From: Anaerolinea sp.
GTDB lineage: Bacteria; Chloroflexota; Anaerolineae; Anaerolineales; Anaerolineaceae
DNA length: 5,910 bases
NCBI GenBank assembly: GCA_013824385.1
Contig: PNNU01000232.1
Location: 1 to 5,910 of the forward strand
Reading direction: 5' to 3'
The notes beneath the pieces are model-generated. The model was not told the origin of the DNA, did no database searches, and saw nothing but the letters and a program-made list of their open reading frames with translations. Positions 1 to 4,789 of the stretch are shown here, piece by piece (the first letter of the stretch is position 1; every line of letters begins with the position of its first letter). Both the position numbers and the translations under genes were made by a program.

Positions 1-1401
1 AAAAAACCGATCGTGCTGCTCAAAGCCGGACGTACCAGCGCGGGGGCGAGGGCGGTTTCTTCGCACACCGGTTCACTGGCGGGTTCATACGCCGCCTACC
101 AGGCAGCTTTTAAACAAGCGGGTGTGATCGAAGTCGATACGGTGGCAGAACTCTTTGATGTCGCAATGTGTCTCGATTTTCAGCCCTTGCCGACTGGCAA
201 ACGAGCCGTCATCCTCACCAATGCTGGTGGGCCGGCTGCATTGGCTTCAGATTCACTTTCTGCACATGGCATCTCTTTGGAAGATCTTGAAACTGAGACC
301 CGAGAGGTACTTCGCCGGCATCTCAACCCGGCTGCGCAAGTGAGCAACCCGGTGGATATGTTGGGAGGCGCCGAACCCGCTGACTATCAAATGGCGGTCA
401 AACAATTAATCTCAGACAAAAATGTGGATATTATCATTCCAATTCTTGTGCCGCAATCGTTGGTGAATCCTGCAGGTGTGGCACAGGCCATCGTCGATGC
501 CTCACATGGGTCAAACAGACCTGTGCTTACCTGCATCATGGGAGATATATCCGTAAATGAAGCCAGGTTGGTGCTGCAAGGCAACCGAATGCCCATGTTT
601 GTCCATCCAGAATCCATGGGCCGGGTCTTGAAGGCCATGCTCGATTATTCTGAATGGCGGGGTCAGAAGTTTGAAGCTGCAGCTCCTCTCACAAGTGTGG
701 ACAAATCCGCTGCTGAGAAAATCTTGCAGGCTCCAGGAGCTCCAAAAGTCTTTGGTGAAGCACAAACAAGGCCGATTCTCGAAGCCTATAGTATTCCGAT
801 GATTAAAGGCGGCATGGCTGTAAATCCGGTGTCTGCAGCCAAACTGGCGGATGAGATTGGTTTTCCAGTGGTAATGAAGATTGTGTCGCCGCAGATTCTG
901 CATAAATCAGATGTGGGTGGCATTTGCCTGAACCTTCAAAATGAAACAGAGGTCATGGCAGCTTATGAACGCATGTTCATAGATATAGGACGCAAGATGC
1001 CCGAAGCTAAGCTTGAAGGCGTCATGATTGAGCAAATGGCCGGCCGCGGACAGGAAGTGATTGTGGGCATGCGCCGCGACCAGGGTTTTGGTCCGTTATT
1101 GATGTTTGGGATGGGCGGCGTTTACGTGGAGTTATTTAAAGATGTTTCTTTTAGAGTTGCACCCATTAGTGAAAAAGAGGCATTGGAGATGATCAACGAA
1201 ACCGGTGCGGGCAAACTTCTCAAGGGTTTCCGCGGGCAACCCGCATCAGATCTTGATGCGGTCGTTGCGTGCATCCAGCGGCTGGGGCAGCTTGCCTTGG
1301 ATTTCCCTGAGATTGCAGAGGTCGAAGTAAATCCCCTTTTGGTTCATCCAGAAGGGCAGGGTGCGTTGGTGCTTGACGGGCGCATCATCCTTAGTAATTG
1401 A
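1..1401 (+). CDS. ADP-forming acyl-CoA (acetate-CoA) synthetase, C-terminal two thirds (5' end outside window)
   Basis: The enzyme converts acyl-CoA, ADP and phosphate to the free acid, ATP and CoA in the cytoplasm, a substrate-level phosphorylation step in fermenting bacteria and archaea. The frame is open from base 1 and ends at TGA 1399-1401, giving 466 codons. Family members with fused alpha and beta parts have about 700 residues, so the N-terminal CoA-binding (Rossmann) domain is probably cut off. Visible in fragment numbering: SHTGSLAG at 21-28, whose His22 matches the phosphorylated histidine; ILTNAGGP at 71-78 and NPVD at 116-119 of the succinyl-CoA-ligase-like domain; then an ATP-grasp domain from about 240 with HKSDVGGI at 301-308, FGMGG at 369-373 and EVNPLLV at 442-448. 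The protein ends after the ATP-grasp domain, so there is no C-terminal acetyltransferase domain of the kind found in protein-acetylating relatives (Pat/PatZ). Acyl substrate preference cannot be read from the sequence. The family call is firm. Confidence 0.95.
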   Translation, partial: KKPIVLLKAGRTSAGARAVSSHTGSLAGSYAAYQAAFKQAGVIEVDTVAELFDVAMCLDFQPLPTGKRAVILTNAGGPAALASDSLSAHGISLEDLETETREVLRRHLNPAAQVSNPVDMLGGAEPADYQMAVKQLISDKNVDIIIPILVPQSLVNPAGVAQAIVDASHGSNRPVLTCIMGDISVNEARLVLQGNRMPMFVHPESMGRVLKAMLDYSEWRGQKFEAAAPLTSVDKSAAEKILQAPGAPKVFGEAQTRPILEAYSIPMIKGGMAVNPVSAAKLADEIGFPVVMKIVSPQILHKSDVGGICLNLQNETEVMAAYERMFIDIGRKMPEAKLEGVMIEQMAGRGQEVIVGMRRDQGFGPLLMFGMGGVYVELFKDVSFRVAPISEKEALEMINETGAGKLLKGFRGQPASDLDAVVACIQRLGQLALDFPEIAEVEVNPLLVHPEGQGALVLDGRIILSN

Positions 1402-1415
1402 AATTATGCAGATTC

Positions 1416-1443
1416 CTAACAATTTCTTAACAATTCGTGATAA
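1416..1443 (+). promoter_or_regulatory. Three 11-base-phased TTAACA-like repeats, candidate response-regulator site
   Basis: CTAACA (1416-1421), TTAACA (1427-1432) and the weaker TGATAA (1438-1443) lie exactly 11 bases apart. The first two share the 8-mer TAACAATT. The third ends 17 bases before a TATAAT hexamer and so sits where a -35 element would be. Direct repeats at 11-base pitch overlapping -35 are typical of OmpR/PhoB-family activator sites. The regulator is unknown, and the AT-rich background makes chance possible. Confidence 0.35.
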
Positions 1444-1457
1444 ATATTCAAATTATT

Positions 1458-1466
1458 TGCTATAAT
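1458..1466 (+). promoter_or_regulatory. Extended -10 promoter element TGCTATAAT
   Basis: TGCTATAAT matches the extended -10 consensus (TGnTATAAT) perfectly. The -35 region at 17-base spacing (TGATAA, 1438-1443) is poor, which an extended -10 can tolerate. A start about 7 bases downstream would fall near G1473, the first base of the terminator stem below. It may drive a very short RNA, or an attenuated transcript toward the methyltransferase at 1685. Confidence 0.45.
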
Positions 1467-1472
1467 AAGGTT

Positions 1473-1518
1473 GATCTTCTGCTGGTTGCCCCCCTCAACC
1501 AGTGGAAGATCCTTTTTT
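1473..1518 (+). terminator. Strong intrinsic terminator after the acyl-CoA synthetase gene
   Basis: GATCTTC (1473-1479) pairs with GAAGATC (1505-1511) and TGGTTG (1483-1488) with CAACCA (1496-1501). The three bases between them also pair (one G-C and two G-U), giving a continuous 16-pair RNA stem with a C-rich 7-base loop (1489-1495). Six T residues follow at 1513-1518. It lies 71 bases after the stop codon of the synthetase gene, whose transcript it most simply ends. The opposite strand has no T run after the stem, so it works rightward only. Confidence 0.9.
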
Positions 1519-1589
1519 AAAATCCTTCAGATTTTTCTCTTTTTAAAAACTCATTATTCAACACCATAAGAATTAACCGCAACTCATGT

Positions 1590-1625
1590 CAATTACTGTG
1601 TTTGATATATTAGTAATTGTATAAT
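1590..1625 (+). promoter_or_regulatory. -10-like TATAAT with adjoining 8-base dyad (possible operator)
   Basis: CAATTACT (1590-1597) and AGTAATTG (1612-1619) form a perfect inverted repeat with half-sites centred 22 bases apart, about two helical turns. TATAAT (1620-1625) abuts the right half-site. A start near 1632 would give the methyltransferase mRNA a leader of about 50 bases. No good -35 stands at 16-18 bases. The arrangement suggests a dimeric regulator at this promoter, but the region is very AT-rich. Confidence 0.35.
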
Positions 1626-1684
1626 CAAAATAAGAATTATCTTTATGATGACGAAGGATTCAATAAACAATTATCAGGAGAGTT

Positions 1685-2494
1685 ATGTTAGCCATTTTTT
1701 ATACAAAAATGTGTGACCTTTTTCCAAAATTCAGAAAATCTTCCCGTAAACAAATGTACCAGCTCATGGCTTATGGCTATCAAAAACGAGATTGGACGTT
1801 CATGAATTACGGTTATACCCCGGATAGTGATGCTGCAAGGGTAGTATTACAAGCAGAAGATGAGATCAACCGCACCTGCATCCAGTTGTACCATTACATG
1901 GCAAGCGCAGTAGAATTACACGGACTTAAGCTACTTGAGGTTGGCAGCGGCCGGGGCGGTGGAGCGGATTATATTATGCGATACCTCGATCCAGCTAGTG
2001 TTGTCGGTGTGGATTATTCAGACAATGCCGTTAACCTTTGCCTGGAACATTATCGTGTCAAAGGACTGAGTTTTGTACCTGGCGACGCCGAAAATCTCCC
2101 TTTTGATGACCAGAGCTTCGATATTGTCCTGAATGTGGAATCTTCCCATTGTTATGGATCGATGGTTGATTTCCTTGGGCAGGTCAAGCGCGTTTTGAAG
2201 CCGGGTGGTTATTTCATGTTTGCTGATTTTCGTAATCTTGAACAACTCGATAAACTTGAAGAACAACTTGAACAGACCGGGATGCGCCTTATCAAGCATG
2301 AGAACATAACTCCCAACGTGATCAAAGCATTGGACGCTGATCATGGCCGCAGGTTTGCGCATATCCAGCGCGGTGTTCCGAAATTTCTGCACAAATTGCT
2401 GCGGGAGTTTGCAGGTAATAAAGACACATGGATTTACAAAGGATTCCAAACCGGCGATATCGTCTATCAAAATTTCTTATTACAAAAAGTTTGA
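1685..2494 (+). CDS. Class I SAM-dependent methyltransferase, Rv2952-like
   Basis: The 269-residue cytosolic protein has a Rossmann-type methyltransferase core: SAM-binding motif I LEVGSGRGGG at 84-93, the acidic residue Asp110 at the end of the second strand (VVGVD), GDAENLPF at 133-140, FDIVLNVE at 145-152 and LKPGGYF at 171-177. From memory, the stretch FMNYGY, the NRTCIQLYH region, GDAENLPFDD, VLNVESSHCY and VLKPGGYF follow mycobacterial Rv2952, which O-methylates phthiotriolone and phenolphthiotriolone lipids, closely and in the same order. That points to a lipid or polyketide-like acceptor, but no biosynthetic partners are visible here, so the substrate is open. The start is supported by AGGAG at 1676-1680, four bases before ATG. 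A gap of 283 bases, a terminator and a promoter-like element separate it from the synthetase, so it is probably transcribed alone. The family is certain; the subfamily is likely. Confidence 0.92.
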   Translation: MLAIFYTKMCDLFPKFRKSSRKQMYQLMAYGYQKRDWTFMNYGYTPDSDAARVVLQAEDEINRTCIQLYHYMASAVELHGLKLLEVGSGRGGGADYIMRYLDPASVVGVDYSDNAVNLCLEHYRVKGLSFVPGDAENLPFDDQSFDIVLNVESSHCYGSMVDFLGQVKRVLKPGGYFMFADFRNLEQLDKLEEQLEQTGMRLIKHENITPNVIKALDADHGRRFAHIQRGVPKFLHKLLREFAGNKDTWIYKGFQTGDIVYQNFLLQKV

Positions 2495-2550
2495 TTGCTC
2501 AATTCATGTGTTTGTAAATGTGAATTTTTAACATTCTTCTGATATTTCTC

Positions 2551-2582
2551 TTTTATAAATCTTATTTCCCGATTTTATAAAT
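2551..2582 (+). repeat. Direct repeat TTTTATAAAT, two copies 22 bases apart, upstream of hsp20
   Basis: The 10-mer TTTTATAAAT occurs at 2551-2560 and 2573-2582. Each copy contains TATAAA, an acceptable -10 hexamer, and the right copy would place a start near 2588, about 34 bases before the hsp20 ATG. No convincing -35 is paired with either. No CIRCE-type (HrcA) heat-shock operator is present in this spacer. The repeat may be promoter material or chance in an AT-rich spacer. Confidence 0.3.
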
Positions 2583-2602
2583 AGCATATCAAATAATTCA
2601 GG

Positions 2603-2619
2603 TGACCATAAGGAGGTCA
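2603..2619 (+). promoter_or_regulatory. Small hairpin enclosing the hsp20 ribosome binding site
   Basis: TGACC (2603-2607) is complementary to GGTCA (2615-2619) across a 7-base loop. The strong Shine-Dalgarno AAGGAGGT (positions 2610-2617) lies partly in the loop and partly in the right arm, five bases before ATG 2622. Small heat-shock genes are often controlled by RNA thermometers that mask this site. A 5-pair stem is short, so this is a candidate only. Confidence 0.35.
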
Positions 2620-2621
2620 AT

Positions 2622-3125
2622 ATGAACAGTAACATTCTTCCTTTACGGCGCCGAGGCAATACAATGCCAGCCCGGCGTGAAAACGAAACCCCCGTGATGG
2701 CGATTCAAAACGAGATGAACCGCATGTTCGACCAGTTCTTTAATGATCCTTTCACCATGCTTTCAGTACCCACCATGCGCAGTATGCCAGATTTCATGCC
2801 GCGGATTGATGTAAGCGAAACAGACACAGCCATGCAAGTGACTGCGGAATTGCCAGGCATGGATGAGAAAGACATTCAACTCTCCTTGGAGAACGATGCT
2901 CTAATCATCAGCGGTGAAAAGAAAAACGATGTTGAAGAGAAAGGCAAGAATTTCCATCGTGTCGAGCGTACTTATGGATCCTTCCAAAGGGTTGTTCCGC
3001 TGATGAGTGAAATTCAAGCAGACAAGGTAGAAGCCAGCTTCAGAAACGGTGTTCTTAATATCACCTTGCCAAAAACACCGGCAGCTGCCAGGCAAGCCCA
3101 TAAAATTGCTATCAAATCGAGTTAA
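2622..3125 (+). CDS. Small heat-shock protein, Hsp20/alpha-crystallin family
   Basis: This is an ATP-independent cytosolic chaperone that binds unfolding proteins and holds them for refolding by other chaperones. The 167 residues have the usual three parts. The N-terminal arm (about 1-58) is unusually rich in methionine. The alpha-crystallin domain (about 59-150) runs from PRIDVSET through ELPGMDEKDIQLSLE, LIISGEKK and FHRVERTYGSFQRVVPL to the signature NGVLNITLPK (142-151). The tail carries the I-x-I type motif IAI at 162-164, used for oligomer contacts. Length and domain order are normal for bacterial class A members. The start is fixed by a near-perfect Shine-Dalgarno at 2610-2617; a later Met15 lacks one. 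It stands alone between two methyltransferase genes with 127- and 101-base gaps. The SD-overlapping hairpin hints at thermal control of translation. A generic symbol such as hsp20 would fit, but the exact orthologue is not determined. Confidence 0.97.
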   Translation: MNSNILPLRRRGNTMPARRENETPVMAIQNEMNRMFDQFFNDPFTMLSVPTMRSMPDFMPRIDVSETDTAMQVTAELPGMDEKDIQLSLENDALIISGEKKNDVEEKGKNFHRVERTYGSFQRVVPLMSEIQADKVEASFRNGVLNITLPKTPAAARQAHKIAIKSS

Positions 3126-3139
3126 CCCCCCAGGTTAAC
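3121..3139 (+). repeat. Inverted repeat across the hsp20 stop codon
   Basis: GTTAACC (3121-3127) and GGTTAAC (3133-3139) form a perfect 7-pair stem with loop CCCCA. The hsp20 stop TAA (3123-3125) lies in the left arm. No T tract follows, so it is not a classical terminator alone. It may be a 3'-end stabilising hairpin or work with the larger stem that follows. Confidence 0.5.
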
Positions 3140-3143
3140 ATTC

Positions 3144-3178
3144 CGGGCGGTGTTGGGATATTGAACCCTTACCGCCCG
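3144..3178 (+). terminator. GC-rich stem-loop after hsp20, terminator-like but without a T tract
   Basis: CGGGCGGT (3144-3151) pairs perfectly with ACCGCCCG (3171-3178). GGG (3155-3157) can pair with CCC (3166-3168) inside the loop. It is followed by TTAATTAAAAAA, which gives almost no U run, so intrinsic termination would be inefficient. It is the most likely 3' end of the hsp20 message, by termination or RNA processing. Confidence 0.45.
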
Positions 3179-3190
3179 TTAATTAAAAAA

Positions 3191-3199
3191 TGGTAAAAT
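3191..3199 (+). promoter_or_regulatory. Extended -10 element TGGTAAAAT before the second methyltransferase
   Basis: TGGTAAAAT matches TGnTATAAT with one mismatch. A start about 7 bases downstream (near 3206) would give a leader of only some 20 bases before ATG 3227. No good -35 is found at 16-18 bases. The element overlaps the left arm of the inverted repeat at 3197-3221. Confidence 0.4.
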
Positions 3200-3221
3200 C
3201 CCTCCATCACGCGGAGGGATT
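3197..3221 (+). promoter_or_regulatory. Perfect 9-base inverted repeat covering -10 end and ribosome binding site
   Basis: AATCCCTCC (3197-3205) and GGAGGGATT (3213-3221) are exact reverse complements around a 7-base loop. The right arm contains the Shine-Dalgarno GGAGGG (3213-3218), eight bases before the ATG at 3227. In a transcript starting upstream, this hairpin would hide the ribosome binding site. If transcription starts near 3206, the same dyad could instead be a DNA operator. Confidence 0.5.
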
Positions 3222-3226
3222 ATTTT

Positions 3227-4042
3227 ATGTCAGACGAACTTAACCAAAACTATATGGAAAGTAACCACAGACTGTGGGAAGAATGGGTTCCCATTCATGT
3301 AAAATCCGAGTTTTATGGGGTGGATAATTTTGTGGCGGGAGAAAACTCGTTGAATGCACTCGAACTTGGCGAAGTGGGTGATGTTGAAGGAAAGAACCTG
3401 CTGCATCTGCAATGTCATTTTGGAAAGGATACTCTCAATTGGGCAAGATTGGGCGCTCACGTGACCGGCATGGATTTTTCAGAATCAGCCATCGAACAAG
3501 CCAACGAATTGGCTGCGCGCTGCAACCTCGATGCCCGATTTATTTGCTGCAACCTCTATGATCTGCCGCAGAACCTTTTGGGCCAGTATGATATCGTCTT
3601 CACCTCTTATGGAGTGTTGGCCTGGCTACCTGACATTCCGCGCTGGGCGAAGATCGTGGCCTCTTATGTCAAACCCGGCGGTTTCTTCTATATTGCTGAA
3701 TTTCACCCCTTTGCCATGGTGTTCGATGACGACGCTCCTAATTTACAGCTTCGGTATCCGTATTTTGAAAAGGAAGCCTTGCATTTTGAAGTAAAAGGAT
3801 CTTATGCGGATAGAGAAGTGCAGATTCAATCGCAGGAGGAGATTGGTTGGGATCATACCCTCTCCGAGATTATTAACAGTCTCATTGCAAATGGCTTAAA
3901 GATAGAATACTTTAACGAATATCCATTCAGCGTATATCAGCAGTTACCTTTTTTGGAATCCGATGGTCATGGCATTTGGACTTTTCCTGATAGAAAAACC
4001 CCCATTCCACTTATGTTTTCTCTTAAAGCCACAAAATTGTAA
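3227..4042 (+). CDS. Class I SAM-dependent methyltransferase, unknown substrate
   Basis: This cytosolic protein of 271 residues belongs to a widespread, poorly characterised methyltransferase family, recognised from HRLWEEWVPIHVKSEFY (14-30), a linker segment ending GDVEGKNLLHLQCHFG, DTLNWARLGAHVTGMDFS (68-85), YDIVFTSYGVLAWLPDI (121-137), VKPGGFFYIAEFHP (148-161) and a C-terminal IGWDHTLSEII segment (206-216). Motif I is the divergent LLHLQCHFG (58-66) rather than GxGxG, as I recall for this family; Asp83 is the expected residue binding the SAM ribose. It shares only the fold with the methyltransferase at 1685. The start is set by GGAGGG at 3213-3218 with 8-base spacing. A promoter-like element and a dyad lie directly upstream and a terminator directly downstream, so it is probably a single-gene unit. 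The family call is secure; the substrate is unknown. Confidence 0.93.
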   Translation: MSDELNQNYMESNHRLWEEWVPIHVKSEFYGVDNFVAGENSLNALELGEVGDVEGKNLLHLQCHFGKDTLNWARLGAHVTGMDFSESAIEQANELAARCNLDARFICCNLYDLPQNLLGQYDIVFTSYGVLAWLPDIPRWAKIVASYVKPGGFFYIAEFHPFAMVFDDDAPNLQLRYPYFEKEALHFEVKGSYADREVQIQSQEEIGWDHTLSEIINSLIANGLKIEYFNEYPFSVYQQLPFLESDGHGIWTFPDRKTPIPLMFSLKATKL

Positions 4043-4045
4043 GAT

Positions 4046-4077
4046 AAAAAGTCCCCGAATTTTCGAGGACTTTTTTT
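4046..4077. terminator. Bidirectional intrinsic terminator between convergent genes
   Basis: AAAAAGTCC (4046-4054) pairs with GGACTTTTT (4067-4075). One C/A mismatch follows, then CGA/TCG (4056-4058 with 4063-4065) closes a 4-base loop. Rightward, the stem ends in seven T residues (4071-4077), four bases after the methyltransferase stop. On the other strand the A run becomes a T run, so it can also end leftward transcripts from 4124-4576. Confidence 0.92.
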
Positions 4078-4089
4078 CGAAGCAATCAG

Positions 4090-4125
4090 AATCTGTTTCT
4101 GTGTATTTAACTGCAGAAACAGATT
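4090..4125 (-). repeat. Perfect 12-base inverted repeat at the 3' end of the 150-residue secreted protein gene
   Basis: AATCTGTTTCTG (4090-4101) and CAGAAACAGATT (4114-4125) are exact reverse complements around a 12-base loop. The arm at 4114-4125 includes two bases of the stop codon of the leftward gene (4124-4126). No T tract follows on either strand. In the leftward mRNA it makes a hairpin shortly before the bidirectional terminator. Confidence 0.6.
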
Positions 4126-4576
4126 ATTTGACAGAGGGGCTATAGTGTGCAAAGAGAGCGTATGTGCCAGCCTCAGCCTCGAAGCAGACCATGTATTTGC
4201 CTTCTGTGTCTGGCGTCCATTTAGCAGTAGACTCTACTTTTATCCATTTTCCATTTTTCAGTTGCTTTACTTCAGGTATCCAGTTATATTGACCACCACG
4301 GAATTCGTGACAAACTTCTTCTGAAGTGGTTACCTTGACTGGATTTACCACTAATTGCATCCAGGCAGGAGGAGCATATTTTTCGAGATCAACAGAAGTT
4401 TCCACACCAACCGTCCAATTTGCCGGAGCCAGTGGAGGAGCGGGGGTTGCAGTGGGAGAAGGTGTTGTGGACAAAGGAGTTTTCTCAGTTACTGCACTCG
4501 CTATTGTTGGTCCCTTTCCCAAAAACATTGCAAACACCAAGACCAAGACTAAAAATACAAAAATTACCCTTTTCAT
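4124..4576 (-). CDS. Secreted protein with one copy of a two-cysteine module
   Basis: The function is not recognised. The 150-residue product starts with a signal peptide: Met-Lys-Arg, a hydrophobic core at about 4-19 and a likely cleavage after Ala-Ser-Ala at 26-28. No lipobox cysteine is present. A linker rich in Thr, Pro and Ser follows (about 33-52), then one module from Trp54 to Tyr145 (nucleotides 4142-4417) containing Cys89 and Cys131, which may form a disulfide outside the cell. The same module occurs twice in the neighbouring gene at 4790-5506. I chose the ATG at 4576 because GAGGAG (4582-4587) stands five bases before it and the signal peptide then has a normal charged start; an in-frame ATG at 4612 has no such site. 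The genes are 213 bases apart with a terminator between them, so they are probably transcribed separately. A surface or matrix role is a guess from export alone. Confidence 0.88.
   Translation of the reverse strand: MKRVIFVFLVLVLVFAMFLGKGPTIASAVTEKTPLSTTPSPTATPAPPLAPANWTVGVETSVDLEKYAPPAWMQLVVNPVKVTTSEEVCHEFRGGQYNWIPEVKQLKNGKWIKVESTAKWTPDTEGKYMVCFEAEAGTYALFAHYSPSVK
4142..4417 (-). repeat. Module copy C (single copy in the 150-residue protein)
   Basis: Residues 54-145 align without gaps to copy A of the 238-residue protein from the first Trp through the second Cys, and have one residue fewer after it. Shared features: Trp-x-x-Gly, Asp at +9, Pro at +16, Gln at +20, Val-Lys at +26/+27, Cys at +35, Phe at Cys+3, Gly at Cys+6, Trp at Cys+10, Gln at Cys+16, Lys at Cys+18, Trp at Cys+22, Lys at Cys+24, a second Cys at Cys+42, and a closing Gly-Thr-aromatic. 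Confidence 0.85.
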
Positions 4577-4713
4577 TTTTTCTCCTCGTTGATTATGGTT
4601 GTTTTGGATCAAATAATTTAGAAAAAAACAATATAAGGTTTATTGATATTTTGGCTTTGTTCAAAAAGAAGATAAAAAAATAATTCACCCACCATAAAAT
4701 CAAATTATAGCTT

Positions 4714-4760
4714 AAAAAGCGGCATCAGAATCTTGGATTAGACATTCGATTCTGATGCCG
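4714..4760 (-). terminator. Intrinsic terminator of the 238-residue secreted protein gene
   Basis: CGGCATCAGAATC (4720-4732) and GATTCTGATGCCG (4748-4760) form a perfect 13-pair stem with a 15-base loop. Read leftward, the stem is followed by one C and then TTTTT (complement of A 4714-4718). It lies about 30 bases after the stop codon at 4790-4792. Confidence 0.9.
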
Positions 4761-4789
4761 TTTACAGTTACAAAATTAAGATGTATTGG

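Noticed and set aside
511..903. Open frame on the reverse strand inside the acyl-CoA synthetase gene
   Set aside because: It lies wholly within a well-conserved gene and has no family features or ribosome binding site that I can see.
1602..1625. TTGATA plus TATAAT as a sigma-70 promoter
   Set aside because: The spacer is only 12 bases, too short for a -35/-10 pair. Only the -10 and the dyad are kept.
2018..2470. 150-codon reverse-strand open frame within the first methyltransferase
   Set aside because: It is antisense to a conserved coding region, and its translation has no recognisable domain.
2501..2529. AATTCA/TGAATT stem followed by TTTTT as a terminator of the first methyltransferase
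   Set aside because: The stem is short, AT-only at its base and interrupted by G-U pairs, so stability is too low to call.
2495..2621. CIRCE or other known heat-shock operator upstream of hsp20
   Set aside because: No TTAGCACTC/GAGTGCTAA dyad or similar element is present in this spacer.
4577..4612. Longer N-terminus for the 150-residue secreted protein, starting at an ATG at 4612
   Set aside because: The extension would place a good Shine-Dalgarno (GAGGAG) inside the coding region and a polar stretch before the signal peptide. The ATG at 4576 has correct SD spacing.
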